Source: Streptomyces griseocarneus
GTDB taxonomy: Bacteria; Actinomycetota; Actinomycetes; Streptomycetales; Streptomycetaceae
Length of the DNA: 64,000 bases
Assembly: GCA_003674045.1 (NCBI GenBank)
Contig: PENC01000003.1
Location: forward strand, 62,001-126,000
Direction: 5' to 3'
Both the position numbers and the translations under genes were made by a program. How positions within the stretch are numbered: the stretch's first letter is position 1; every line of letters begins with the position of its first letter. Positions 27,632 to 36,443 of this stretch are shown piece after piece. The notes beneath the pieces were generated by a model. It was given only the letters and a program-made list of their open reading frames with translations, made no database searches and had not been told where the DNA came from.

Positions 27632-27709
27632 ATGGACACCCCTTGCGGCAGTCCCGGCCACAGTAGCCCCCGCGTCCGCCCGTCCTCGCCTGCCTCCGGC
27701 ACGCGATAA
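27632..27709 (+). CDS. 25-codon leader ORF in a long 5' leader
   Basis: The ATG at 27632 follows AGGAGG with eight-base spacing, one of the best ribosome sites in the window. It encodes MDTPCGSPGHSSPRVRPSSP plus five residues, with five prolines in 25. It lies about 120 nt after the -10 box and ends 224 nt before the MgtC-like gene. Proline-rich leader peptides control mgtC-type genes in other bacteria, so translational attenuation is a reasonable hypothesis. Several GC-rich inverted repeats follow before 27934. The same frame runs back to 27506, but that start lies inside the promoter. Confidence 0.5.
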   Translation: MDTPCGSPGHSSPRVRPSSPASGTR

Positions 27710-27933
27710 CGCGCACGGCACGTCGCCTCACCCTTCCCCACGCCCACGCACGCCCGCGGCCGCATCCGGCTCCCGGCGCGGCACTCCGCCCTACGCGCAT
27801 ACGCACGGGGTGCCGCCGCTGCGGTGGCCCATGCCCGCACACCACTGATCCGCGCGTCGGGCCCGCACGCCTCCGATCCGTCGAGCGGCCGGTCCCGCCC
27901 TGCTCCGGCCGCACCCGCCCCGGGAGAACTCAC

Positions 27934-28275
27934 GTGAAACTTCTGCACCGACCTCTGCTCCGGCGTCCCCGGCCCGCCGAGCGCGCCGCCGTGCCGACGG
28001 CGTGCACCGTCCACGCCCGGTGCGACTGGCGCTCGGAGGCCAAGGTGCGCGCCCTGTGCGTCATCGCCTTCGCGGGCTCCGGGGCGCGTATGCGCAGCCT
28101 GCACGTCCTCGAACCCGACGACAGCGTCACCGTGCTGCTGCGCGTCACCTTCGCCCTGGACGGCGCGGACACCGTCGCCCTGGAACGCCTGGTCACCGAG
28201 CTCTCCCGCGAACCCGGGGTGCGGGACCTGCACTGGCGCATCCACGCGGCGGGCGACCCGCTGACCGAGCAGTGA
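27934..28275 (+). CDS. Soluble MgtC C-terminal-domain-like protein
   Basis: 113 residues from a GTG at 27934 with GGGAG upstream. After a basic N-terminus, residues 25-105 read like the ACT-like C-terminal domain of MgtC/SapB proteins: CDWRSEAKVRALCVIAF, SLHVLEPDDSVTVLLRVTF, a helix LERLVTELSREPGVRDL and a final HWRI strand. The membrane domain of MgtC is absent. Lying after a P-type ATPase, a metal-type operator and a leader peptide, it may be a regulator or sensor of cation transport. This assignment is by pattern, not by search. Confidence 0.6.
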   Translation: MKLLHRPLLRRPRPAERAAVPTACTVHARCDWRSEAKVRALCVIAFAGSGARMRSLHVLEPDDSVTVLLRVTFALDGADTVALERLVTELSREPGVRDLHWRIHAAGDPLTEQ

Positions 28276-28332
28276 GTGACCGATGGCCCCGGCCCCCGGG
28301 CGGGGCGACAATGAGGGAGAGGAGGCCCCACC

Positions 28333-28785
28333 ATGAGGACGCCACCCCGCCCCCGCGCGGGCGAGGGACTGGCGGCGGTGGCCGCCACCGCCGCCGGCCT
28401 GCTGGGAGTGGTCGCGGTCAAGGCCGCCGCGGACAGCAACCGCCCCATGACGGCCGCCGCGCTCGCCTGCGCCGCGGTCCTCGCCCTGGTCGTCCTGGGC
28501 GGATGGGCGTACCGCCACTGGGCCGGGGGCCGCACGCACCACGAGCAGCCCGTGCCCCTGGGCGCGGTGGACGACAGCTGGTTCACCGAGGAGACGCTGG
28601 ACGGCTTCCCGGCGGAAGCCGTCCGCCCCCTCCTGCCCCGCTCCGGGGCTCCGGGCCCGAGCGCCCTCTACACCGCGTGGGTGCTGGCGGTCCACGGCCG
28701 CGACGCCGCGTGGCTGGACCGCCACCTCGATCTTCCCCCGGGTGTGGCCCAGCTGCTCACCGACCGCGCGCGGCAGCGGCCCTGA
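28333..28785 (+). CDS. Small two-TM protein of unknown function
   Basis: 150 residues from the ATG at 28333 with GGAGG seven bases upstream. Two hydrophobic helices (about 14-31 and 40-59) are followed by a soluble region with WFTEETLDGFPAEAVRPLL and a C-terminal helical part. It lies 57 bp after the MgtC-like gene and is probably in the same transcript. Its end overlaps the convergent MFS gene by 29 bp. No family is recognised. Confidence 0.6.
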   Translation: MRTPPRPRAGEGLAAVAATAAGLLGVVAVKAAADSNRPMTAAALACAAVLALVVLGGWAYRHWAGGRTHHEQPVPLGAVDDSWFTEETLDGFPAEAVRPLLPRSGAPGPSALYTAWVLAVHGRDAAWLDRHLDLPPGVAQLLTDRARQRP

Positions 28786-30034
28786 CGGGTCGTCGCCCGG
28801 TGACGGGCGCCAGGAGCAGGTACAGGCCCGGCAGGCCCGCCACCAGGGCCATGGTGAGCGCGGCCGGGACGAGACCGCCGTGGTCGAGGAACAGGGCCGC
28901 CGCCACCGAGCCCAGCGGTGCCGTGCCCTGCATGAGGGTGCGGAGCCAGGCGAAGGCGCGGCCGTGCAGGCCGGGGGGAATGCGGCGCATGCGCAGGGAC
29001 TGGGCCCGTACGGTCATCGGCGCGCTGAGGAGACCGACGGCGAAGAAGCCCGCGCCGACGACCACGGTGCGCGGCTCGCCCAGGACACCGAGGAAGCCCA
29101 GGGCGGCACCCGTCTGGAGCAGGCCGATCCGGCGCAGCAGCGGGCGTACGGCGCTGTCGGCGGTCCTGCTCCCGGCGAGCAGCGCGCCCAGGCACTCGCC
29201 CGCGGCCAGGGCGGCGACGAGCCCGCCGAGCGCGGAGGCGCCGCCGGACAGCTCGTTCTTCGCGAGCCAGGGACCGATCACCAGGAGCAGCATGCCGTCG
29301 GCGATGTTGAAGAGCATGAAGGCCACGGTCGTGACGGCGATGACGGGGTCGCGCAGGACGTCCCGCATCGACGTGCCCGCCACCGGCGCGGTGTTCCCCT
29401 CGGCCCCCTCCGCGTCCTCCGCCACCGGCCCCGCGGGCGCGGGCGACGCCGGCCGTCGGACGGTCGCCGTCAAGGCCGCGAAGGCGAGGAAGCTGGCGGC
29501 GTCGACGATCAGCACACGGGGTGCGCCGACCGCGCCGACCAGCACACCGGCCACGGCCGGTCCCACGACCGTGGCCACGCTGAAGCTCAGCGACTCCAGG
29601 GCGTTCGCGGTGTCCAGGCCGGATTCGTCGACGAGCTCGGGGATGAGGGCGGGAAAGCCCGCCATGGGCACCATCTTCAGCAGCCCGTGGACGGCCGCCA
29701 CGGCGAACGGCAGCCATCGCGGGACCCCTCCGGCAGCGGCGGCGACGGGCACGGAGCCCACGCACGCGGCCCGCAGCACGCTGTCCGCGATCATCACGGT
29801 CCGCTTGTCCCAGCGGTCGAGGAGAGGGCCGACGAGCAGACCGCCGACGACCACCGGAGCGCTGAAGCAGAAACCGAGCAGCCCCAGGCCGCCCGCCCCC
29901 TGCCGCTCCACCACGAACCAGGACAGGGCGAGGAGCGTCATGCCGTCGCCGAGCAGCGAGACGGACGAGCCCAGCCACAGCCGTCCGAAGCCGCCGGAGC
30001 GCAGGACCCGGGCGTAGGCCGCCGCCGCGCTCAC
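28757..30034 (-). CDS. MFS transporter (MFS_3/EntS-like exporter)
   Basis: 425 residues from a GTG at 30034 that overlaps the ogt stop (GTGA). It has about twelve TM helices. The first reads FGRLWLGSSVSLLGDGM and loop 2-3 has LLDRWDKRTVMIADS, the GxxxDRxxRR-type motif of the family. The central loop is acidic. The subfamily exports drugs or siderophores; the substrate here is unknown. Co-translation with ogt and the ada-alkA gene is unusual and might only reflect operon packing. Confidence 0.85.
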   Translation of the reverse strand: MSAAAAYARVLRSGGFGRLWLGSSVSLLGDGMTLLALSWFVVERQGAGGLGLLGFCFSAPVVVGGLLVGPLLDRWDKRTVMIADSVLRAACVGSVPVAAAAGGVPRWLPFAVAAVHGLLKMVPMAGFPALIPELVDESGLDTANALESLSFSVATVVGPAVAGVLVGAVGAPRVLIVDAASFLAFAALTATVRRPASPAPAGPVAEDAEGAEGNTAPVAGTSMRDVLRDPVIAVTTVAFMLFNIADGMLLLVIGPWLAKNELSGGASALGGLVAALAAGECLGALLAGSRTADSAVRPLLRRIGLLQTGAALGFLGVLGEPRTVVVGAGFFAVGLLSAPMTVRAQSLRMRRIPPGLHGRAFAWLRTLMQGTAPLGSVAAALFLDHGGLVPAALTMALVAGLPGLYLLLAPVTGRRPVRAAAARGR

Positions 30035-30573
30035 CGGCTGCTGCCGGGGGCCGGTGGGGCGGCGGGCGGCAGCAGGCCGCGCTCGCCGCGTTCGTGCGCG
30101 AGCAGCCAGCGCTTGATGTGCAGGCCGTAGTAGTAGCCGCCGAGGTTCCCGTCGGCACGGCGGACGCGGTGGCAGGGCACGATCACCGGGACCAGGTTGG
30201 ACGCGCAGGAGGCACCCGCCGCGCGTGCCGCGCCCGGTTTGCCCGCGGCGGCGGCCAGTTCCCGGTAGCTGATGGTGGTGCCGGGGGCGACCCGGCGCAT
30301 CTCCCGCCAGGCGGCCAGCCGGAAGGCGCTGCCGGTCTGGACGACGGGCAGGGCGTCGATGGCGTCCAACTGGCCGTCGAAATAGGCCTGGAGGCCCGAC
30401 GCGTAGGAGGCGGGAGCGGTGTCCAGGACGCGCAGGGGCTCGGTGCGCCGGGGCGCGGGCAGTTCCGCCAGCAGAGTTTCCGGACGGTCCGTCAGTCCGC
30501 TGGCGAGGATGCCTTCTTCCACGGTGAGGAGGCTGAGGGGGCCGAGCGGGGTCGGCACCGTTGCGGCTTCCAT
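30031..30573 (-). CDS. ogt: Methylated-DNA--[protein]-cysteine S-methyltransferase
   Basis: 180 residues. The active-site motif VPVIVPCHRVRR has the acceptor Cys134. Upstream is a winged-helix segment with the TTISYRELAAAAGKPGAARA recognition region. The protein accepts methyl groups from O6-methylguanine and O4-methylthymine in a suicide reaction. It lies 34 bp after the ada-alkA gene on the same strand, forming an alkylation repair operon. Confidence 0.95.
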   Translation of the reverse strand: MEAATVPTPLGPLSLLTVEEGILASGLTDRPETLLAELPAPRRTEPLRVLDTAPASYASGLQAYFDGQLDAIDALPVVQTGSAFRLAAWREMRRVAPGTTISYRELAAAAGKPGAARAAGASCASNLVPVIVPCHRVRRADGNLGGYYYGLHIKRWLLAHERGERGLLPPAAPPAPGSSR

Positions 30574-30607
30574 GGATCGCGCCTTTCACGAGGGGGCGTA
30601 CGGATGG

Positions 30608-32140
30608 TCAGGCGGGCGGCGTGGCCGTCAGCAGGTGCATGGCCGCGTAGGAACGCCAGGGGCGCCACGCGTGGGCCTCGCGGGCCAGGGCGTGGGGGTC
30701 CCGGGGCAGGCCCAGCTCCTGGGCGGCCCGCCGGAGCGCGGGGTCCTCGGCGGAGAACACGTCGGGATCGAGCAGGGCGTGCGTCGCGATCCGCGCGACG
30801 GCCCAGGGCGCGAGGCCGGGCAGCGCCCGGAGGGCGGCGACCGTGGTCTCGCGGTCCGCGTCCTGTCCGAGGGCCAGTGCTCCATCGGCGACCGCGCGGG
30901 CCAGGGAGTGCACGGCCGCGGCCTGCCGGGTGCCGAGCCCGAGGGCGCCGGGGTCCGCGTCGGCGAGGGCCCGGGCGGTGGGGAACAGCCGGTCGGGCTC
31001 GCCGTCGGGCGCGACCGCCCGCTCGCCCCAGCGGGCCACGAGCCGCCCGCAGAGCCGGGCGGCCCGCTCCGGTGGGTGGTGCTGTTCGAGGACGGTGCGC
31101 ACCGCGAGTTCGAAGGCGTCGGCGCAGCCGGGTACGCGCAGTCCGGGTGCCGCGTCCGCGCGGGCCCGGAGCGCGGGGCTCGCCCCGAGGGTCTCGGCGA
31201 CGGCCGCGGGGTCGGCGTCCAGGTCGCACAGGTCGCGGCAGCGGCGTACGGCGGCGGTGACGTCGCGCAGGTCCTCCAGGGTCAGCCGTACGGGCACCTG
31301 CCGGTGCCGGCCGACGGCCGGGCCGCTCCGCGCGGTGGCGGGGGCGAGGTCGAGCTCGGCGAATCCGGAGCCCCTGGGCAGGCGCAGGGTCCGGTGGTAG
31401 CGGTGGCCGTCGACGCGTTCGACGCCGGGTACGGCCCTGGCGCGCAGCCAGGCCAGGAGGGCTTCGCCGTCCAGCGGGGGCCTGAAGCGCAGGTGGAGCA
31501 GGAGGGGGCCGGAGCCCGCGGTGTCGTGCGCGGCGTGGGCGCGGCGCAGCTCCCGGGGTGCCCGGCCGAACGCGGCGAGAATCGCGCCGTTGAACTGCCG
31601 GATGCTCGAGTACCCGGCGGCGAAGGCGACGTCGGAGAGGGGCAGGGTGCTGGACTCGATGAGCATGCGGGCCACATGGGCACGCCGGTTCAGGGCCAGC
31701 GCGAGGGGACCGACGCCCACTTCGGCGACGAGCTGGCGGTGCAGGTGGCGTGCGCTGACGGCGAGTTGCCGGGCGAGGCCCGCGACGCCGAGCTCGTCGA
31801 CCGTGCCGCCGGCGATGAGCCTCAGGGCGCGGGCGACGAGGTCGCCGCGTACGTTCCACTCGGGCGAACTGGGCGCGGTCTCGGGCCTGCACCGGCGGCA
31901 GGCGCGGAAGCCGGCGGCCTCGGCGGCCGCGGGGACCTTGAAGAAGCGGCAGTTGGCTGGCTTCGGCGTGCGCGCGCCGCACACCGGTCTGCAGTAGACA
32001 CCGGTGGAGGTCACCGCCACGACGAAGGCCCCGTCGAACCGCGTGTCGCGGCTCGCCATGGCCCGGTAGCAGGAGTCGAAGTCGAGCACGCCGTCATTCT
32101 TGCCGTCGCGCCCGGCGGATTTCCGGCGACAATCGGACAT
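30608..32140 (-). CDS. Ada-type activator fused to AlkA 3-methyladenine glycosylase
   Basis: 510 residues. Residues about 20-90 form the Ada zinc domain with Cys50, Cys54, Cys81 and Cys84; Cys50 or a neighbour should accept methyl from phosphotriesters. An AraC-type HTH follows (about 95-195: LARQLAVSARHLHRQL, VAFAAGYSSIRQFNGAI). AlkA_N and HhH-GPD glycosylase domains occupy about 210-505, with LPGLAPWAVARIA and an Asp in SAEDPALRRA at the catalytic position. It senses methylation, activates repair genes and excises methylated bases. The ATG at 32140 has GGAG ten bases upstream; a GTG at 32089 is an alternative. Confidence 0.92.
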   Translation of the reverse strand: MSDCRRKSAGRDGKNDGVLDFDSCYRAMASRDTRFDGAFVVAVTSTGVYCRPVCGARTPKPANCRFFKVPAAAEAAGFRACRRCRPETAPSSPEWNVRGDLVARALRLIAGGTVDELGVAGLARQLAVSARHLHRQLVAEVGVGPLALALNRRAHVARMLIESSTLPLSDVAFAAGYSSIRQFNGAILAAFGRAPRELRRAHAAHDTAGSGPLLLHLRFRPPLDGEALLAWLRARAVPGVERVDGHRYHRTLRLPRGSGFAELDLAPATARSGPAVGRHRQVPVRLTLEDLRDVTAAVRRCRDLCDLDADPAAVAETLGASPALRARADAAPGLRVPGCADAFELAVRTVLEQHHPPERAARLCGRLVARWGERAVAPDGEPDRLFPTARALADADPGALGLGTRQAAAVHSLARAVADGALALGQDADRETTVAALRALPGLAPWAVARIATHALLDPDVFSAEDPALRRAAQELGLPRDPHALAREAHAWRPWRSYAAMHLLTATPPA

Positions 32141-32229
32141 GATGTTGCCGCTCCGGCGAGCCCGGGCGCCGCGGCATCCGCGCCCCTAGAATGTCGGCAA
32201 CTCCGGTGACCGTGCTGGCAGGGGGAGCG

Positions 32230-33399
32230 ATGACAGTCGACCAGGTGAACGGACGGCCGGTGGCCGATCTCCATGAAGCGGAGCATTTCGTCCGGCAGTT
32301 CCACCGGGAGACGGGGCGGACGGATTCCCTGTGCGCGCGGCTGTCGGCGGTACGGCAGGAGATCGCCGAGACGGGCGGTTATGTCCACACGCCGGAGGAA
32401 CTCGCCTTCGGCGCGCGGGTCGCGTGGCGCAATTCCGCGCGCTGCATCGGACGGCTCTACTGGAGAAGCCTCGTGGTGCGCGACCGGCGGCACGTGACCC
32501 GTCTCGACGAGGTGGCCGCGGAGTGCGGCGAGCACTTACGCCTGGCCACGCGCGGCGGACAGATACGCCCGATGATTACGATTTTCGGCCAGGACGACGC
32601 GCACGGCCCGCGGACGCTCATCTGGAACGAGCAGCTCATCCGCTACGCCGGATATCCGTCGGTCGGCACGGGCTGCACGGGGGACCCCCGCGGCCTGGGC
32701 ATCACCTGGCTGGCGATGCGGCTGGGCTGGCGGGGGAGGGGCGGCCGCTTCGACGTCCTGCCCCTGATCCTCCAGTCCAGGGACGAAGGGGTCCGGGTCC
32801 ACGAGCTCGACCCGGACGACGTCCTGGAGGTGCCGCTCGCGCACCCCGAGCTGGACTGGTTCGGCGAGCTGGGCCTGCGCTGGCACGCGGTGCCCGCCAT
32901 CTCCCACATGCGGCTGCGGATCGGCGGCCTCTCCTACTCGGCGGCACCGTTCAACGGCTGGTACATGGGCACGGAGATCGGTGTCCGCGACCTGTGCGAC
33001 ACCGACCGCTACGACGTCCTGCCGGAGGTGGGCCGCCGCCTCGGGCTCGACACCTCCAGCGACCGCACGCTCTGGCGGGACCGCGCGCTGGTCGAGGTGA
33101 ACCGCGCCGTGCTGCACTCGTTCGACCGCGCCGGGGTCTCCATCACCGACCACCACACCGAGTCGGAGCGCTTCCTGAAGCACGTGGCCCGCGAGGAGGC
33201 GGCGGGGCGGTCCTGTCCGGCCGACTGGTCGTGGATCGTGCCGCCCATGTCGGGGGCGCTGACGCCGGTGTTCCACCGCACGTACGACGAGACGCGGCCG
33301 CGGCCGGACTTCCACCTGGACGCGGCGGCGCGGCGGCGCGCCCAGGGGGTCGGGGTCCTCCCGGACTGTGTGTGCGCGGCCGAGGCGCTGGAAGGGTGA
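32230..33399 (+). CDS. nos: Bacterial nitric oxide synthase oxygenase
   Basis: 389 residues from the ATG at 32230, preceded by a G-rich ribosome site. An ATG at 32191 overlaps a TAGAAT -10-like box and lacks such a site. The NOS oxygenase domain is complete: heme-ligating Cys72 in AWRNSARCIGR, the MGTEIGVRDLCD substrate-binding Glu region, and the pterin-side SWIVPPMSGALTPVFH stretch. There is no reductase domain, as in Bacillus NOS, so it needs a cellular flavodoxin or reductase. It makes NO from arginine. It is divergent from ada-alkA and has no thaxtomin-type txt genes nearby. Confidence 0.93.
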   Translation: MTVDQVNGRPVADLHEAEHFVRQFHRETGRTDSLCARLSAVRQEIAETGGYVHTPEELAFGARVAWRNSARCIGRLYWRSLVVRDRRHVTRLDEVAAECGEHLRLATRGGQIRPMITIFGQDDAHGPRTLIWNEQLIRYAGYPSVGTGCTGDPRGLGITWLAMRLGWRGRGGRFDVLPLILQSRDEGVRVHELDPDDVLEVPLAHPELDWFGELGLRWHAVPAISHMRLRIGGLSYSAAPFNGWYMGTEIGVRDLCDTDRYDVLPEVGRRLGLDTSSDRTLWRDRALVEVNRAVLHSFDRAGVSITDHHTESERFLKHVAREEAAGRSCPADWSWIVPPMSGALTPVFHRTYDETRPRPDFHLDAAARRRAQGVGVLPDCVCAAEALEG

Positions 33400-33436
33400 G
33401 AGGGCCGGGAGAGCCGAGCGGGTCGAGCGGTGTCCG

Positions 33437-34411
33437 CTAGGACCGTGCCGGCCCCGGCGGCCGGACCACGGTCGCGGCGAGGAACCGGGCCGAGTAGTCC
33501 CGGGTGTCGACCGGTGCGCGGGCGATCACACAGGACCGCAGGGTGCCGCCGCCGGTGGGGCCGTGGGCGGCCGTGCCGCTGTCCGGCGCACCGTATTCCG
33601 GGCGTTCCAGGTATTCCAGCATGAGGGTCGGGTCGGACAGACGGTCGAGGGAGAGGACGAGGTCGGCCTCGTCGCAGCCGTACGGGTCCCCGAACTCCTG
33701 TGAGGGCACGGCGCGGAATCCCATCCGGGCCTTGAAGGTGAACAGCCCGGGCCGGGCGATGTGCCCGTAGAGGTTGGGGTCGTCGCCGAGGGTCGCCCAC
33801 GCGTAGTCCTTCTCGCGTGCCACGCGCATGGCGGTGCAGTAGAGGGCGCGGGGCACGCCGGCGGCCCGTTCCCGGTCCGTGACGGCGGAGAAGCGGATGC
33901 GGGCGGCACGTTCGTCCGGGCATTCCAGGGCGATGCAGCCGCCGACGAGTTCGTCCCGGTCGAAGAGGAAGACGCCGAAATACTTCTGCGGGCCGTGGAG
34001 AATGGTCTCCCGGTTGCGCCGGGCGAAGGCCACTCCATAGCGCATGCGGGCCACTTGGTCCTCGTACAGCGTCAGGAACTTGTCGACGCTGGCGGGGGAT
34101 ATCCGGTCCTCGACGACTTCGCGCAGTCCGTGTGCCGCGATGTGCCGACGTGCCCGGCGGACGTACTGACGGCTCTTGTGCGGCAGCGTCCGCAGGAATT
34201 CCCCCTCGTGCTCCCCGAGCGGGGCCAGCCAGGTGACCGTGGACGGTTTGCAGACGAATCCCCGCCGGGTCAGCCCGGGGCGCAGCGCGTGCGGCGGGTC
34301 CGTCATCCGTACGATCGCCACGGATTCCGTCATGCCCCGCCATGGCTCGGCGGGCAGGTCGGCCGGGGTGACGAGTGCGACCGGCAGTCCGAAGTCGTCG
34401 ATGATCTCCAT
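33437..34411 (-). CDS. GNAT/FemAB-like acyltransferase
   Basis: 324 residues from the ATG at 34411 (AAGGG upstream). The central part has the double-GNAT or FemAB-like pattern: PHKSRQYVRRARRHIAAHGL, YFGVFLFDRDELVGGCIALE, and ALYCTAMRVAREKDYAWATLGDDPNLYGH. C-terminal residues 290-324 are low-complexity. Such proteins acylate amino groups, often using aminoacyl-tRNA or acyl-CoA. The substrate is unknown. It is convergent with nos (37 bp apart) and divergent from the phosphatase gene. Confidence 0.65.
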   Translation of the reverse strand: MEIIDDFGLPVALVTPADLPAEPWRGMTESVAIVRMTDPPHALRPGLTRRGFVCKPSTVTWLAPLGEHEGEFLRTLPHKSRQYVRRARRHIAAHGLREVVEDRISPASVDKFLTLYEDQVARMRYGVAFARRNRETILHGPQKYFGVFLFDRDELVGGCIALECPDERAARIRFSAVTDRERAAGVPRALYCTAMRVAREKDYAWATLGDDPNLYGHIARPGLFTFKARMGFRAVPSQEFGDPYGCDEADLVLSLDRLSDPTLMLEYLERPEYGAPDSGTAAHGPTGGGTLRSCVIARAPVDTRDYSARFLAATVVRPPGPARS

Positions 34412-34622
34412 GCGCCCTTCCCGGGGTTCCGTCCGCGTGCCGCCGTTGAGCAAGGGTTCCGGAATAGCAGTGCTGTTCGAGTATGGGCAAGGGGTGTGCC
34501 GGGCAGTTCGCCGTCGCGAGGCCGGGCACGGCGTGGTGGGGGTCATGGCCATTTCAACAATGATCACTTACAGTTCCCGGATCGACAGCATCATCAACTC
34601 ACCTCGGTGAACAGGGTGTTAC

Positions 34623-36245
34623 ATGGCCATCACTCGCAGATCCGTCCTGAAGGGCTCGTCGGCCGCGGCGGCCGCCTCCGTCGTCGGCGCCGCCACGGCA
34701 GGAGAGGCGCATGCCGCGCCCACGCCCGCGCAGCCGTCCGACAGCCCGTTGCTCCAGGCCAAACCGCACCGGCTGGGGGCGCCGAGTGTGCTGGGCGTGC
34801 ACCTCCAGTTCGGAACGGACGCTTCCGCCGAGATGACGGTCTCCTGGATCACCCCGCAGTCCGTACGGCGGCCGCAGGTGCGCTACGGGTCGCCCGACGG
34901 CGGGCACGGCAAGGCGGTGGACGCGGAGACGCGGACGTACCGGGACGGCCTGTCGAAGGAAGAGGTGTATGTCCATCACGCCCACCTCACCGGGCTGCGC
35001 CCCGCGACCACGTACCTGTACACGGCGGGACACGACGGCGCGGTGCCGGACACCGGGACGTTCACCACGGCACCGCGCGGCCGCGCCGCCTTCACCTTCA
35101 CCAGCTTCGGCGACCAGGCGACGCACAACCTGCGCCGGGTGATCCACCTCCCGGACGGGGTGCCCTCCCCCGTCAACCGCTTCCCCCTCTACAGCAGCAG
35201 CCAGGTCGGCTCGCCCGCGTCGGCGGACATCGTCTCCGCGGTGGAGCGCGTGGCTCCGCTGTTCAACTTCGTCAACGGCGACCTGTGCTACGCCTCGGTC
35301 GCCGGCGCGTGGGGGACGAGCCGGGTGGCGACCTGGGCGGACTGGTTCATCGGCAACAGCCGCTCCGCCCGGCTGCGCCCCTGGATGCCGTGCGCGGGCA
35401 ACCACGAGTACGAGAAGGGCAACGGCCCGATCGGTGCCGCCGGTTACCAGACGTACTTCTCCCTGCCCCGGTCGGCGGCCTCCTCGGACGAGGAGACCCG
35501 GGGCCTGTGGTACGCGTTCACCGTCGGCGCGGTCCGCTTCATCAGCCTCGCCAACGACGACGTGGCGCTGCAGGACGGTGGCGACGCCTATATCCACGGC
35601 TACTCGGGAGGTGCCCAGCGACGCTGGCTGGAGCGCGAGCTGAAGGCGGCGCGGGGGGACCGCGGCATCGACTGGATCATCGTCTGCATGCACCAGCCGA
35701 TGATCTCCAGCACCAGGTCGGCGGGCAGCGACCTGGGCATACGGGAGACGTGGGGGCCGCTGTTCGACCAGTACGGCGTCGACCTGGTGGTCTGCGGCCA
35801 CGAGCACCACTACGAGCGGTCGCACCCGCTGCGCGGCACGCTCCCCAACGACACGCGCACCCCCGTCCCCGTGTCGACCCGCACGGATGTGATCGACACC
35901 GACAAGGGCACGGTGCACATGATCATTGGCGCGGGCGGCAACATCGCGACCACACAGGACGACATGTTCGACACACCGCACGGCCGGGTCCTCATGGGCC
36001 TCGGCGACAAGACGAGCCCCTCCGGCCACAAGGAGCCGGTCTGGGCCACCGAGGACGCTCCCTGGGCCGCCGTGCAGGACCGCACGTACAACCACGGCTT
36101 CGCGGCGTTCGACGTCGACCCGGGCGACCGGCGCGGTGGCCGCACCAGCATCCGGGTCACGTACTACACATTCGACGGCCCGCACGGGGATCTGACACCC
36201 GTGGACACGTTCACGCTGCAGCGGCAGCGTGCGGACCGCGCTTGA
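34623..36245 (+). CDS. Secreted purple acid phosphatase-like metallophosphoesterase
   Basis: 540 residues with a Tat signal (ITRRSVLKGSSAAAA) and an AHA-A cleavage site near residue 32. Residues about 45-145 are the fibronectin-like N-terminal domain of purple acid phosphatases. The catalytic domain has the five metal-binding blocks: SFGDQA (first block with Gln after GD), NGDLCYAS, AGNHEYE, CMHQPM and CGHEHHYERSHP. It binds a dinuclear metal site and hydrolyses phosphate esters outside the cell. A PHO box was not seen upstream. Confidence 0.92.
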   Translation: MAITRRSVLKGSSAAAAASVVGAATAGEAHAAPTPAQPSDSPLLQAKPHRLGAPSVLGVHLQFGTDASAEMTVSWITPQSVRRPQVRYGSPDGGHGKAVDAETRTYRDGLSKEEVYVHHAHLTGLRPATTYLYTAGHDGAVPDTGTFTTAPRGRAAFTFTSFGDQATHNLRRVIHLPDGVPSPVNRFPLYSSSQVGSPASADIVSAVERVAPLFNFVNGDLCYASVAGAWGTSRVATWADWFIGNSRSARLRPWMPCAGNHEYEKGNGPIGAAGYQTYFSLPRSAASSDEETRGLWYAFTVGAVRFISLANDDVALQDGGDAYIHGYSGGAQRRWLERELKAARGDRGIDWIIVCMHQPMISSTRSAGSDLGIRETWGPLFDQYGVDLVVCGHEHHYERSHPLRGTLPNDTRTPVPVSTRTDVIDTDKGTVHMIIGAGGNIATTQDDMFDTPHGRVLMGLGDKTSPSGHKEPVWATEDAPWAAVQDRTYNHGFAAFDVDPGDRRGGRTSIRVTYYTFDGPHGDLTPVDTFTLQRQRADRA

Positions 36246-36266
36246 CGCCGGGGGTGGCCGCGCCGG

Positions 36267-36443
36267 TCACGTCACATCGTCGCGCCGTTCCCCCCGCTCC
36301 TCGGAAGAACCCGCCGAGCGCCGTCCCTCCTGCTCGTGCTGCCGGACCTGACGCTCCTGTTCCTTGACCGCGAGCGTCTCCTCGGTCATGTCCTCCAGAT
36401 AATGCCGATCGCCCTTGAGCGGATCGCGTTCCCTGTCGACCAT
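36267..36443 (-). CDS. 58-residue highly charged small protein
   Basis: A short leftward ORF starts with ATG at 36443, nine bases after GAGGAG, and ends with TGA at 36267-36269. It encodes MVDRERDPLKGDRHYLEDMT, then an E/K/Q/R-rich helix and an SSEERGERRDD tail. About half the residues are charged and there is no hydrophobic core, so it is probably disordered or a single coiled-coil helix. It is convergent with the phosphatase gene. The 220 bp to its right (to 36663) hold its promoter and that of the permease. No family is recognised. Confidence 0.6.
   Translation of the reverse strand: MVDRERDPLKGDRHYLEDMTEETLAVKEQERQVRQHEQEGRRSAGSSEERGERRDDVT

Noticed and set aside
27506..27709. Longer version of the leader ORF starting at 27506
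   Set aside because: Its ATG lies inside the TATGAT promoter hexamer, upstream of the expected transcript start; the ATG at 27632 has the ribosome site.
27510..27933. M-box or other known riboswitch before the MgtC-like gene
   Set aside because: I looked for M-box and yybP-type conserved blocks and did not see them. A covariance-model search would settle this.
32191..32230. Earlier ATG for the NO synthase gene at 32191
   Set aside because: No ribosome site, and it overlaps a TAGAAT -10-like sequence; the ATG at 32230 with a G-rich site is preferred.
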